In this document: piece after piece, positions 54,387 to 64,000 of the stretch | Layout of the letters: the number at the start of each line of letters is the position of its first letter | Numbering within the stretch: the first letter of the stretch is position 1 | Assembly (NCBI GenBank): GCA_964036045.1 | Contig: OZ038388.1 | Location: 1,497,501-1,561,500 of the forward strand | DNA: 64,000 nt | Reading direction: 5' to 3' | Source: Eutreptiella sp. 'Long Island Sound 2002' | Taxonomy: Eukaryota; Euglenozoa; Euglenophyceae; Eutreptiales; Eutreptiaceae | The notes under the pieces: generated by a model | What the model saw: the letters and a program-made list of their open reading frames with translations, nothing else | What the model was told of the DNA's origin: nothing | Databases searched by the model: none | Made by a program: the position numbers and the translations under genes

Positions 54387-55705
54387 ATGTGTCCCGTTTG
54401 GGTTCGACGCGCCGACGGAGGCCAGTGGGTGCACCTGGACTCCGTTGCCGATGCGGTAGCTCATGTGAAGCGCAGCGGTACGGAAATCTTTCACATGCAG
54501 GTGACCTGTGCCGCAAACAAAGGGGCTACCATCAAGGGATGGTAGTTCTCTTTTGAAGATGAGATCCCACATCCACCCCTTGTGGCCACCGCCCCCCCCG
54601 AGCAGTGCACCAGCGGCGGTGTCCTCCTTCTTCCGCCCTATCTCTTCTCTCCCCACATGTGCCTGCTGTGGCGACAAACTACTCGAGGATATCCTCACCT
54701 GCACGAATTGTAATCACAAGGTTTATACCTTGTGCACGCAGCGCGGTCATTGCTTCAAATGTGTATGCCATGTGTGCAATCAACCACCTTGTTCTGACAT
54801 GCGGGCATGCAAAACATGCAAGCATCTGGTGCATACCACATGTGCAGTGCACGTCGCCTTCCGTGTGGAGGTAGTATGCAAAGCATGCACACCCTCGCCA
54901 CGGGAGCACCCACCGCCCGCCAAGAAGGAGAGGCGTCGATTCCAACCCGCATGGCAAGCCGGCCGCCCATGGTTGCAACATGCCTATGGGGTGATGTGGT
55001 GGGCTGCCTGCCAGGAGTACCCCCAGACCGGTGTGCAACAGTGTTGGCTGACTGGCAATAGACAATTGCGCCATAGGACTGTGGAACGACACGGCAACTA
55101 GGGCTTGCACTGCAAGTCCTTGGCATTGTGGGAAAGCGGTGGGACCTCAACCACGGTTATAGGAACCTTGCCGGCGCCTATCCGCCAGGCCATCAATGGC
55201 CTCTTCCAATTGGTACCAATTGGTATATCGCATGGCGAAACACGGCAGCCCACCTGCCCACATACCCGCCGATGCGGATGCCCTAATTTAGGTGGCGGCA
55301 CCGCTACACCGTCCTACCACTCTCGCTCCTCGGTGCGCCAGATTGTGCATGCAATCGCCACACCCATTCGCTTCGTGGAAGGTGAGGCCATTGAGACCTC
55401 GCTGTTCTTCGTGCTAGCCTCTGACAGCTCCACGGCTCGGTCAGCGAACAAGCAGGAGCTCGTCTACACCCGAACGCTTCGCGAAAGCCAGGTCTGTACT
55501 GCCTTCTTGGGCTTGTGGGAACTCCGGGATGGCACAGCACCTAGTATTGTTGCTACCTACAAGCAAACCATGCTGAAGGTAGGACTGCCCGTCGAAAAAA
55601 AAAATAGGTGTCCCGCATGTTCTGGTACTGTGCTGACGGTGCCGAGGTCATGCAGTCCACCGGCAATGGCGTGGCCGGCTTGCTGATGAGCCCAGTTAAC
55701 AATCT
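54387..55705 (+). pseudogene. hAT-like transposase with Cys-rich N-terminal domain, broken
   Basis: One frame runs from 54508 to the A tract at 55594, with a single TAG at 55099-55101. Its N-terminal part (about 54650-54895) has a PHD/RING-like series of Cys/His pairs (CACCGDKL..CTNCNH..C..CFKCVCHVC..C..CKTCKHLVH..C..CKAC). The second half encodes FFVLASDSSTARSANKQEL, LGLWELRDGTAPSIVATYK and, after a one-base shift at the A tract, WYCADGAEVMQSTGNGVAGL. The DSST and ADGAEVM-GV motifs are the two Asp-containing blocks of hAT transposases. The rest of the catalytic domain and the dimerisation region are absent. An upstream frame (54387-54540, VWVRRADGGQWVHLDS) may be an earlier part. Confidence 0.6.
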
Positions 55706-55724
55706 TGTTACGAAAAACGATTTA

Positions 55725-56170
55725 CCAAAATCAGATTTTTTGAACCCAAATCGAAACGTTTTTTGCCGTACGTAAACCTTTTAGTCGAAAAATCCTTTCA
55801 CCAAAATCGAAAGCTGTGTACCCAAGCCAATGTCTTTTCACTAGAATTAAAACCTTTTTACCAAAATCAAAACCCACAAACACAAATGTTTTACCAAAAT
55901 CTTTTTTCCCAAAATGAAAACCTTTTTACCAAAAATAAAACTCTTTTACCAAAACCAAAGCCATTTTACCAAAATGAAACCGTTTTTACCAAAACGGCCT
56001 CTTACCCAATCCAAAAGTTTTGTAGCAAAATTCTTTTAGCAAAATGAAAACCTATTCACCAAAATCAAAATGTTTTCTTTGAAATTAACACCTTTTAACT
56101 AAAAGCAAAACCAAAGTCATAAAGTTTTTACCGATCCTTTTCACCAAATCTGTTTTATGAAAAAAAAACA
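55725..56170 (+). repeat. ~20-bp degenerate minisatellite, ACCAAAATC/AAACC(T)n
   Basis: About twenty diverged units of TTTTACCAAAATCAAAACC type, with low GC compared with the surroundings. Confidence 0.8.
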
Positions 56171-56991
56171 AAAAAAAACAACCTTTCCACTCCTTAGCCC
56201 GCCAGCCCGCCGAGACCCCTGTCGGTGGGCGTTTACACTTGGCCTGCCTCGTCTAGTACCAAGTTCTTACGAAATACCAAAAAAATGTGCCCTGAGATGC
56301 CTCTGAGGGGCTGCCAAGCTGCTTCTTGGCTGGGAACTCTGGACAGGGGGACCAGCTAAATCATTTAAATCAACTAAATGGTGTCAGACTGTATTGCACT
56401 TTGCTGAGTTGTCGCCCTCTTGCCGATGCTTTTTTTTTTTTGAAAAGAGCCCCCACATGTTCAAAAAATTGCATATGCTTTGCCCCCATGGACAAATTGC
56501 TTGTTGGGTTGTTGGTAGGCAACAACACCACCATGTAAGTATGATGAGAATTCCATAGGTGAACCGTACATCATTACAAGGGCACACAAACATTAGGTGC
56601 TCCCCTTTGCTGCCTTGCTTCACCTAAACTAGAAAGCAATCATGGGCCGAGACGCTGTGCCTTGATACACGCCGTTTTTGGAAACGGGGTGTGGGTCAAA
56701 TTCCATGTCCCTGAACAATGTTTATGTTGGCACATGCCGTCTATGGTCCAGTGCTTGGGTGCACATGTGCCATCCCCATATTTGTAACCCACTCCAATCT
56801 TTGGGCTGTAGAAACCCTTCAACAAGGGCAAATTGGCTGTGAAATAGGGGATGCTTTTGCGTGCAGCACACCTGCAGTGCAACATTTTTCAATTGCTGGA
56901 AACAGCTACCGTGCAAATTCTAAAGATTTGCGAAAATATTTGATTCCTGGCACAAGGTGTGGTTGTCCGCAAAAGAAAACGCAAAAAAAAT
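56171..56991. other. No recognised gene
   Basis: Only short, overlapping open frames are present. The stretch ends at an A8 tract followed by the T into which the family C element inserted. Confidence 0.4.
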
Positions 56992-57797
56992 CACCTCGAA
57001 GAGGGTTGTTAGATCAAGCGCAGGTGCGTACGCCATATACCCCCCTTTTTTGGGATCATTCGCGTACGATACCCCAAGGTATGGTACCGGATGTCCAACC
57101 CCTTGTAAAATCATAATTTTAGGAGAGAAAATGATCCCCCAATGAATTTTTTGTTTTTGACACCTTTAGCCCCCCGTACCCGGGTACCCCTTTTTGAGGG
57201 GGTGGGGGTGGGGGGGGTGTCAGGGGGGGGGGTCAAAACTTCTTTGCGTATTCTGGGTGCTGTGTGTGGATTTGAACCCAGGTCCGGGGCAACTTTTTTC
57301 TTGTACATGGACCCCCTAACCCATGGCGGGGGTCCCGGGTCCGAACTCCAGGTACCCCCGGCCGCCCCCCCCCCCCCATGGGCCCTTGCTAGTGAGGACT
57401 TTTCACGCTGGATAAGGCTGTTTAGTGACACCTGCAAGATTTCCAAAATTCGACTTTTTCGGAAACCCTTCTGCCGCCCTTGGGATGGGTTTGGGTGATG
57501 ATTTAGTGACAATACGGGTACTTGAGCACCCATGGGGACCCACGTAGTGGCTGCCAAGCCCATATAGCCCGAGCCATGGCCCCCCCAAAAGCCCCGAAAT
57601 TGCCGTTGTGTAGGCTGTTTAGTGACACCTACAAGATTTCCGAAATTCGCCTTTTTCCGAAACCCTTCTGTCGCCCCTGGGATGGGTTTGGGTGATCATT
57701 TGGTGACAATACGGGTACTTGAGCAACCATGGGGACCCATGTAGTGGCCACTGGGCCCATCTAGCCCGAGCCATGGGCCCCCCAAAAGCTTCAAAAT
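56992..57797 (+). mobile_element. Family C terminal-hairpin element, 3' end displaced or lost
   Basis: The head CACCTCGAAGAGGG follows T. The head region matches families A and B (CCCCTTGTAAAATCAT), then come C/G tracts and two ~190-bp units (about 57410-57605 and 57606-57795) containing GACAATACGGGTACTTGAG and GGGACCCA.GTAGTGG. A family A element starts at 57798 inside the second unit, so C was the older target. No family C 3' hairpin was found downstream in the window. Confidence 0.75.
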
Positions 57798-59030
57798 CAC
57801 CTCGCACAGGTTGTTAGATCAAAACCAGGCTGGCGTATGTGTTGGGAAAATGCCACATACCCCCCCATTTGGGCCTATTCACGTACCCTACCCCAAGGGG
57901 TTGAATTGTTAGTTTAACCCCTTGTAAAATCATTATTTTGTCCAATAAACGCATCCCCCAATGAGTTTTTGGTCCGGACCCCCCCAGACCCCCCCCACTT
58001 GAAACCCACTTTTTTGAGGGGGGGTGGGGGTGGGGGGGGGTGGGGGGGGTCAAAAATGTCGAAAAAATGACCCCCCCCTTTTTTTGGGTCGAAAATCATG
58101 AATCTTTTGGTTTTTTTCGATTTTGAGCCGAAAAAGTGTTTCCGGGTCCCGACTCTATGGGGTTTGTATGGCGCGGAGTGGGACGAGCGCTTATGCAGTT
58201 GATGCACTTTTGAGCCATTTTTGGTATGTTGGCGGTTTTGGCAACCTTGGTGACCCCGTGGTATCCACTCTGAGGGGTGTGAGTGGGGATGTTGTGACTG
58301 TATATGCCTACTAGGATACAGAAGGACGTTTTTTGCAGTCTCTAGCCTTGCTGAGAGCCGGTCACAACCCGTGTCAAAGACGTGAAATGGCTGTTTCCAC
58401 CAATAATAATAGTGAATGGGCCAGTACACAACCTGCTGATGCAGCTTTTCACCCTGGGCAACTCAAAAATCGGAGTTTCTGAAACTTATTTTTTTGATAC
58501 CGTGATCACCCAAAATGACCATCCAACCTATGTAAAGCATGTTTTAGGCCGTATTTACATGTTTTTCACCCAATTTGGGTATTAGGTCGGGGGGGGGGGG
58601 GGGGGTTCCCAAGGGATTGGTACACAACCTGCTTATGTAGTTTTTCACCATGGGCAGCTCAAAAATCGAAGTGTTAGAAACTTGTTTTTTTTGACATTAA
58701 GACCATTCAAAATGACCATCTAAGGTATGTAAAGCATGTTTTAGGCCTTATTTACGTGTTTTTCCCCCTATTTGGGTATTAGGTCCCGGGGGGGGTGTTC
58801 TCCCAAGGGACACAACCTGCTTATGCAGTTTTCCACCCCGGGCAGCTCCAAAATCGAAGTTTTCGAAACTTGTTTTTTTGATATTGTGATCACCTAAAAT
58901 GACCATCCAAGCTATGTAAAGCATATTTTAGCTTGTATTTATATAGTTTTTCCCCTATTTAGGGTGTGTGTTGCTTGCGGTAGACTTGGGGTAGATTCTC
59001 TGCGAGGTGGACTTGCCGAAGGCAATAGAA
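57798..59030 (+). mobile_element. Family A terminal-hairpin element
   Basis: The complete copy has head CACCTCGCACAGG after T, C/G-tract block (57980-58080), unique block (58080-58390), three repeat units, then the CTCTGCGAGGTG tail hairpin, TTGCCGAAGGCAA and AGAA before T. Two adjacent short TAGACTTGGGGTAGATT and GCGGTAGA strings near 58975 suggest a small tail duplication. Confidence 0.88.
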
Positions 59031-59119
59031 TTGGTGTTTGTGTGTGGTTCCATGGCCTTTGGTGTGTGCACAAACTGCTCAAGCAGTTTTCCACCCTCTA
59101 CAGGTCAAAATTGCAAAAT
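59031..59119 (+). repeat. Diverged family A repeat remnant between elements
   Basis: It contains CACAAACTGCTCAAGCAGTTTT and CAGGTCAAAATTGC (in parts), related to the start of the family A unit. The next element inserted in it. Confidence 0.55.
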
Positions 59120-60758
59120 CACCTTGCAGAGGTTGTTAGATCAAAGCCAGGCTGGCGTATGTGTTGGGAAAATGCCACATACCCCCCCATTTGGGCCTAT
59201 TCGCGTACCCTACCCCAAGGGGTTGAATTGTTAGTTTAACCCCTTGTAAAATCATTATTTTGTCCAATAAACGCATCCCCCAATGAGTTTTTGGTCCGGA
59301 CCCCCCCAGACCCCCCCACTTGAAACCCACTTTTTTGAGGTTTTGAGGGAGGTGGGGGGGGGGTGGGGGTGGGGGGGGGGCGTCAACAATGTCGAAAAAA
59401 TGACCCCCCCCCTTTTTTGGGTCGAAAATCATGAATCTTTGGTCTTTTTTGATTTTGAGCCTGAAAAAGTGTTTCCGGGTCCTGACTCTATGGGGTTTGT
59501 ATGGGGCGGAGTGGGACGAGCGCTTATGCAGTTGATGCACTTTTCAGCCATTTTTGCTATGTTGGCGGTTTTGGCAACCTCGGTGACCCCGTGGTACCCA
59601 CTCCGAGGGGTGTGAGTGGGGATGTTGTGACTGTATATGCCTACTAGGATACGGAAGGACGTTTTTTGCAGTCTCTAGCCTTGCCTAGGGCCGTTCACAA
59701 CCCGTGTCAAAGACGCAAAATGACTGTATCCACCAATAATGGCCTAGTGAATGGGCCAGTACACAACCTCCTTGTGCATTTTTTCACCCTTGGGCAGCTC
59801 AAAAATCGAAGTTTTCAAAACTGGTGTTTATGATATTGTGATCACCCAAAATGACCATCCAAGATATGTAAAGCATGTTTTAGGCTGTATTTGCGTGTTT
59901 TTCATCCTATTTGGGTATTAGTCCCAGGCGGGGGGGGGGGTGTCCCAAGGGATTGGTACACAACCTGCTGATGCAGTTTTTCACCTTGGGCAGCTCAAAA
60001 ATCGAAGTTTTCGAAACTTGTTTTTCTGATATTGTGACCACCCAAAATGACCATCCATGCTATTTAAAGCATGTTTTAGGCCGTATTTACATGTTTTTCC
60101 CCCTATTTGGGTATTAGGTCCGGGGGGAGGGGGGGGGGGGGGGGGCTCCCAAGGGATTGGTACACAACCTGCTAATGCAGTTTTTCACCCTGGGCAGCTC
60201 AAAAATCGAAGTTTTCAAAACTTTTTATGATATTGTGACCACCTAAAATGACCATCCAAGGTATGTAAAGCATGTTTTAGCTGTATTTGCGTGTTTTTCA
60301 TCCTATTTGGGTATCAGGTCCGGGGGGGGGGGCTTCCAAGGGATTGATACACACAACCTGCTTATGCAGTTTTTCAACCTGGGCAGCTCAAAAATCGAAG
60401 TTTTTGAACCTTTTTTTTTGATATTGTCACCACTTGAAATGACCATCCAGGGTATGTAAAGCATGTTTTAGGCCGTATTTACATGTTTTTCACCCTATTT
60501 GGGTATTGGCCGCACGGGGGGGGGGGGGGGGGGGGCTCCTAGGGATTGGTACACAACCTGCTTTGCAGCTTTTCACCCTGGGCAGCTCAAAAATCGAAGT
60601 TTTCGAATTTTGTTTTTTTGATATTGTCACCACTTAAATGACCATCCAAGGTATGTAAAGCATTTTTTAGGCCGTATTTATGTAGTTTTTACCCTATTGA
60701 GGGTGTGTGTGACTTGGGGTAGAATCTCTGCGAGGTGGACTTGCCGAAGGCAATAGAA
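59120..60758 (+). mobile_element. Family A terminal-hairpin element, array member 1
   Basis: The head CACCTTGCAGAGG and end AGAA are intact. Five repeat units start near 59757, 59955, 60155, 60348 and 60548. Each carries a G tract of 8-20 between a GTATTAGGTC-like string and CCCAAGGGATTGG. The element ends one base before the next head. Confidence 0.9.
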
Positions 60759-60759
60759 T

Positions 60760-61796
60760 CACCTCGCAGAGGTTGTTAGATCAAAGCCAGGCAGGCGTAT
60801 ATAGGGGAAAACGCCACATACCCCCCCATTTTGGCCATTTTGGGCCTATTCGCGTACCCTACCCCAAGGGGTTGAATTGTTAGTTTAACCCCTTGTAAAA
60901 TCATTATTTTGTCCAATAATCGCATCCCCCAATGAGTTTTTGGTCGGACCCCCCCAGACCCCCCCACTTGAAACCCACTTTTTTCAGGTTTTGAGGGAGG
61001 GGGGGGGGTGGGGGGGGGTGGGGGGGGCGTCAAAAAATGATCCCCCTTTTTTTGGGTCGAAAATCATGAATCTTTTGGTTTTTTTCGATTTTGAGCCGAA
61101 AAAGTTTTTCCGGGTCCCGACTCTATGGGGTTTGTATGGGGCGGAGTGGGACGAGCGCTGCTGCAGTTTATGCACTTTTGAGCCATTTTTGCTATGGTCG
61201 TCGACCTCGGTGACCCCGTGGTACCTACTCTTAGGGGTGCAAGTGGGGATGTTGTGACAGTATATGCCTACTAGGATACGGAAGGACGTTTTTTGCAGTC
61301 TCTAGCCTTGCCTGGGGCCGTCCACAACCCGTGCCAAAGACGCGAAATGACTGTTTCCACCAATAATGGCCTAGTGAATGGGCCAGTACACAACCTGCTT
61401 ATGCAGTTTTTCAACCTGGGCAGCTCAAAAATCGAAGTTTTCGAAACTTGTTTGTTTGATATTGTGACCACCTAAAATGACCATCCAAGGTATGTAAAGC
61501 ATGTTTTAGGCCGTATTTACGTGTTTTTCACCCTATTGTGGTATTGGCCGCACCAGGGGGGGGGGGGGGGTCTCCCAAGGGATTGGTACACAACCTGCTG
61601 ATGCAGTTTTTCACCCCGGGCAGCTCAAAAATCGAAGTTTTCTAATTTTGTTTTTTTGATACGGTGATCACCTAAAATGATCATCCGAGGTATGTAAAGC
61701 ATGTTTTAGCGGTATTTATGTAGTTTCCACCCTATTTTGGGTGTGTGTTGCTCGCGGTAGATTCTCTGCGAGGTGGACTTGCCAAAGGCAATAGAA
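60760..61796 (+). mobile_element. Family A terminal-hairpin element, array member 2
   Basis: It has a complete head, C/G-tract block, unique block (61050-61370), two repeat units and tail. It is separated by a single T from the elements on both sides (60759 and 61797). Confidence 0.9.
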
Positions 61797-61797
61797 T

Positions 61798-63813
61798 CAC
61801 CTCGCAGAGGTTGTTAGATCAAAGCCAGGCAGGCGTATATAGGGGAAAACGCCACATACCCCCCTTTTTGGGCCTATTCGCGTACCTACCCCAAGGGGTT
61901 GAATTGTTAGTTTAACCCCTTGTAAAATCATTATTTTGTCCAATAAACGCTTCCCCCAATGAGTTTTGGTCCGGACCCCCCCAGACCCCCCCCCACTTGA
62001 AACCCACTTTTTAGGGGGGGGGTGGGGGTGGGGGTGGGGGGTTGGGGGGGGGTCAAAAATGTCGAAAAAATGACCCCCCCCTTTTTTTGGGTCGAAAATC
62101 ATGAATCTTTTGGTTTTTTTCGATTTTGAGCCGAAAAAGTGTTTCCGGGTCCCGACTCCATAGGGTTTGTATGGCGCGGAGTGGGGACGAGCGCTTATGC
62201 AGTTGATGCACTTTTCAGCCATTTTTGCTATGTTGGCGGTTTTGGCAACCTCGGTGAACCCGTGGTACCCACCCTGAGGGGTGCGAGTGGGGATGTTGTG
62301 ACAGTATATGCCTACTAGGATACGAAAGGACGTTTTTTGCAGTCTCTAGCTTTGCTTATGGCCGTTCACAACCCGTGCCAAAGACGCGAAATGACTGTTT
62401 CCACCAATAATGGCCTAGTGAATGGGGAGGTACACAACCTGCTTGTGCAGTTTTTCACCCCGGACAGCTCAAAAATCGAAGTTTTCGAAACTTGTTTTGT
62501 TGATATTGTGACCACCCAAAATGACCATCCAAGCTATGCAAAGCATGTTTTAGGCCGTATTTACGTGTTTTTCACCCTATTTGGGTATCAGGTCGGGGGG
62601 GGGGGGTTGTCTCCCAAGGGACGGGTGCACAACCTGCTTATGCAGTTTTCAACCTGGGCAGCTCAAAAATCGAAGTTTTCAAACTTGTTTTTTTGATATT
62701 GTGACCACCCAAAATGACCATCCAAGCTATGCAAAGCATGTTTTAGGCCGTATTTACGTGTTTTTCACCTATTTGGGTATCAGGTCGGGGGGGGGGGGTG
62801 TCTCCCAAGGGACGGGTGCACAACCTGCTTATGCAGTTTTTCAACCCGGACAGCTCAAAAATCGAAGTTTTCGAAATCTGTTTCTTGATATTGTGACCAC
62901 CTAAAATGACCATCCAAGCTATGCAAAGCATGTTTTAGGCCGTATTTACGTGTTTTTCACCCATATTTGGGTATCAGGTCGGGGGGGGGGTGTCTTCCCA
63001 AGGGACGGGTGCATAACCTGCTTATGCAGTTTTTCAACCCGGACAGCTCAAAAATCGAAGTTTTCAAAACTTGTTTTTTTGTTATTGTGACCACCCAAAA
63101 TGACCATCCAAGGTTGTAAAGCATGTTTTAGGCCACATTTACCTGTTTTTCACCCTATTTGGGAATCAGGTCCGGGGGGGGGGGGGGGGGGGGGGGGGCT
63201 CCTAGGGGATTGGTACACAACCTGCTTATGCAGTTTTTCACCCGGACAGCTCAAAAATGGAAGTTTTTGAAACTTGTTTTTTTTGATATTGTGACCACCT
63301 AAATGACCATCCAAGGTATGTAAAGCATATTTTAGGCCGTATGTACATCTTTTTCACCCCATTTGGGTATTAGGTCCAAGGGGGGGGGGGGTCTCCCAAG
63401 GGATGGTACTCAACCTGCTTATGCAGTTTGTCACCGTGGACAGCTGAAAAATCGAAGTTTTCGAAACTTGTTTTTTGATACCGTGATCACCTAAAAGGAT
63501 CATCCAAGGTATGTAAAGCATATTTAGGCCGTATGTACATCTTTTTCACCCTATTTGGGTATTAGGTCCCGGGGGTGGGGGGGGGTCCTCCAAGGGATTG
63601 GTACACAACTTGCTAGTGCACTTTTTCACCCTAGGCTGCTCAAAAATCGAAGTTTTCGAAACTTGTTTTTTTGATACCGTGATCACCTAAAATGATCATC
63701 CAAGGTATGTAAAGCATGTTTTAGCCGGTATTTATGTAGTTTCCACCCTATTTTTGGGTGTGTGTTGCTCGCGGTAGATTCTCTGCGAGGTGGACTTGCC
63801 GAAGGCAATAGAA
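61798..63813 (+). mobile_element. Family A terminal-hairpin element, array member 3 (longest)
   Basis: At 2016 bp this is the longest complete copy, because it has seven repeat units (starting near 62430, 62627, 62818, 63008, 63213, 63410 and 63603). G tracts vary from about 8 to 25; the longest is 63174-63198. Head, unique block and tail match the other copies. It is followed by T and by another family A repeat. Confidence 0.9.
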
Positions 63814-64000
63814 TTTCGGAAACTGATTTTTTTGATATTATGACCATCCAAAATGATCAAATATCCTATGTAAAGCATGTTTTAGCCCCTCTTTATGTCC
63901 TTTTTCACACTATTTGGGTGTTGGGGGGGGGGTCCCAAGGGGTCTAGGGCACAACCTGCTTGTGCAGTTTTTTTAGCCTCAGCAGCTCAAGAATGGTTGT
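63814..64000 (+). repeat. Family A repeat unit continuing beyond the window
   Basis: The segment from TTTCGGAAACTG to the end matches the second part of one ~195-bp unit and the beginning of another. It is probably the outer element that received array member 3. Confidence 0.75.

Noticed and set aside
57798-63813. CRISPR-like array
   Set aside because: Units of ~195 bp are contiguous homologous repeats without unique spacers, in a eukaryotic setting.

Overview
The window looks like nuclear DNA of a eukaryote, most likely a microalga or related protist. It has GT-AG introns with in-phase junctions, no operons, very sparse coding sequence, and a tRNA-methyltransferase whose N-terminal motif resembles the plant/cyanobacterial type as I recall it. 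Long G and C homopolymers and several overlapping transposon families fill most of the sequence. I cannot name the species.

The one well-supported host gene is a TrmB-type tRNA (guanine-N7) methyltransferase on the + strand. Its exons lie at 33082-33235, 37004-37151, 38070-38187, 41920-42085 and 52632-52814. All four junctions keep phase and the encoded family motifs appear in the right order. The four introns (about 3.8, 0.9, 3.7 and 10.5 kb) hold terminal-hairpin elements, two relics of one reverse-transcriptase-like gene family, a broken Ulp1/C48-like peptidase, a transposase-like fragment and several palindromic repeats. A second, weaker candidate is a Pro/Gln/His-rich protein with phase-compatible exons at 15778-15941, 18207-18359 and 23052-23354.

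The most striking content is a superfamily of mobile elements, seen as 12 starts and 12 ends. They begin with a CACCTCG hairpin and end with the same hairpin inverted, then a short GCC/GGC hairpin and AGAA. Every readable insertion has T on both sides and no target duplication. This architecture (asymmetric terminal inverted repeats, 3' hairpin, internal tandem repeats, TT target) resembles non-autonomous Helentron/Helitron2-type elements. Family A carries a ~195-bp minisatellite with a G tract in each unit. Family B carries a large inverted repeat whose arms look like tRNA-Cys. Family C is shorter, with a ~190-bp repeat. At 59.1-63.8 kb three family A copies sit head to tail, sharing one T at each junction.

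Layout: 0-1.3 kb, A inserted in B; 2-4.5 kb, a 740-bp-arm foldback with palindromic sites; 4.9-8.5 kb, a decayed RT-RNase H retroelement; 9.1-11.5 kb, unidentified ORFs inside an inverted repeat; 11.8-14.6 kb, tandem repeats and a hAT-type MITE; 14.7-24.5 kb, candidate exons plus elements B, B, A and C; 24.8-33 kb, mostly non-coding with microsatellites; 33-53 kb, trmB and its loaded introns; 54.4-55.7 kb, a broken hAT-like transposase with a Cys-rich N-terminus; 57-64 kb, the element array.
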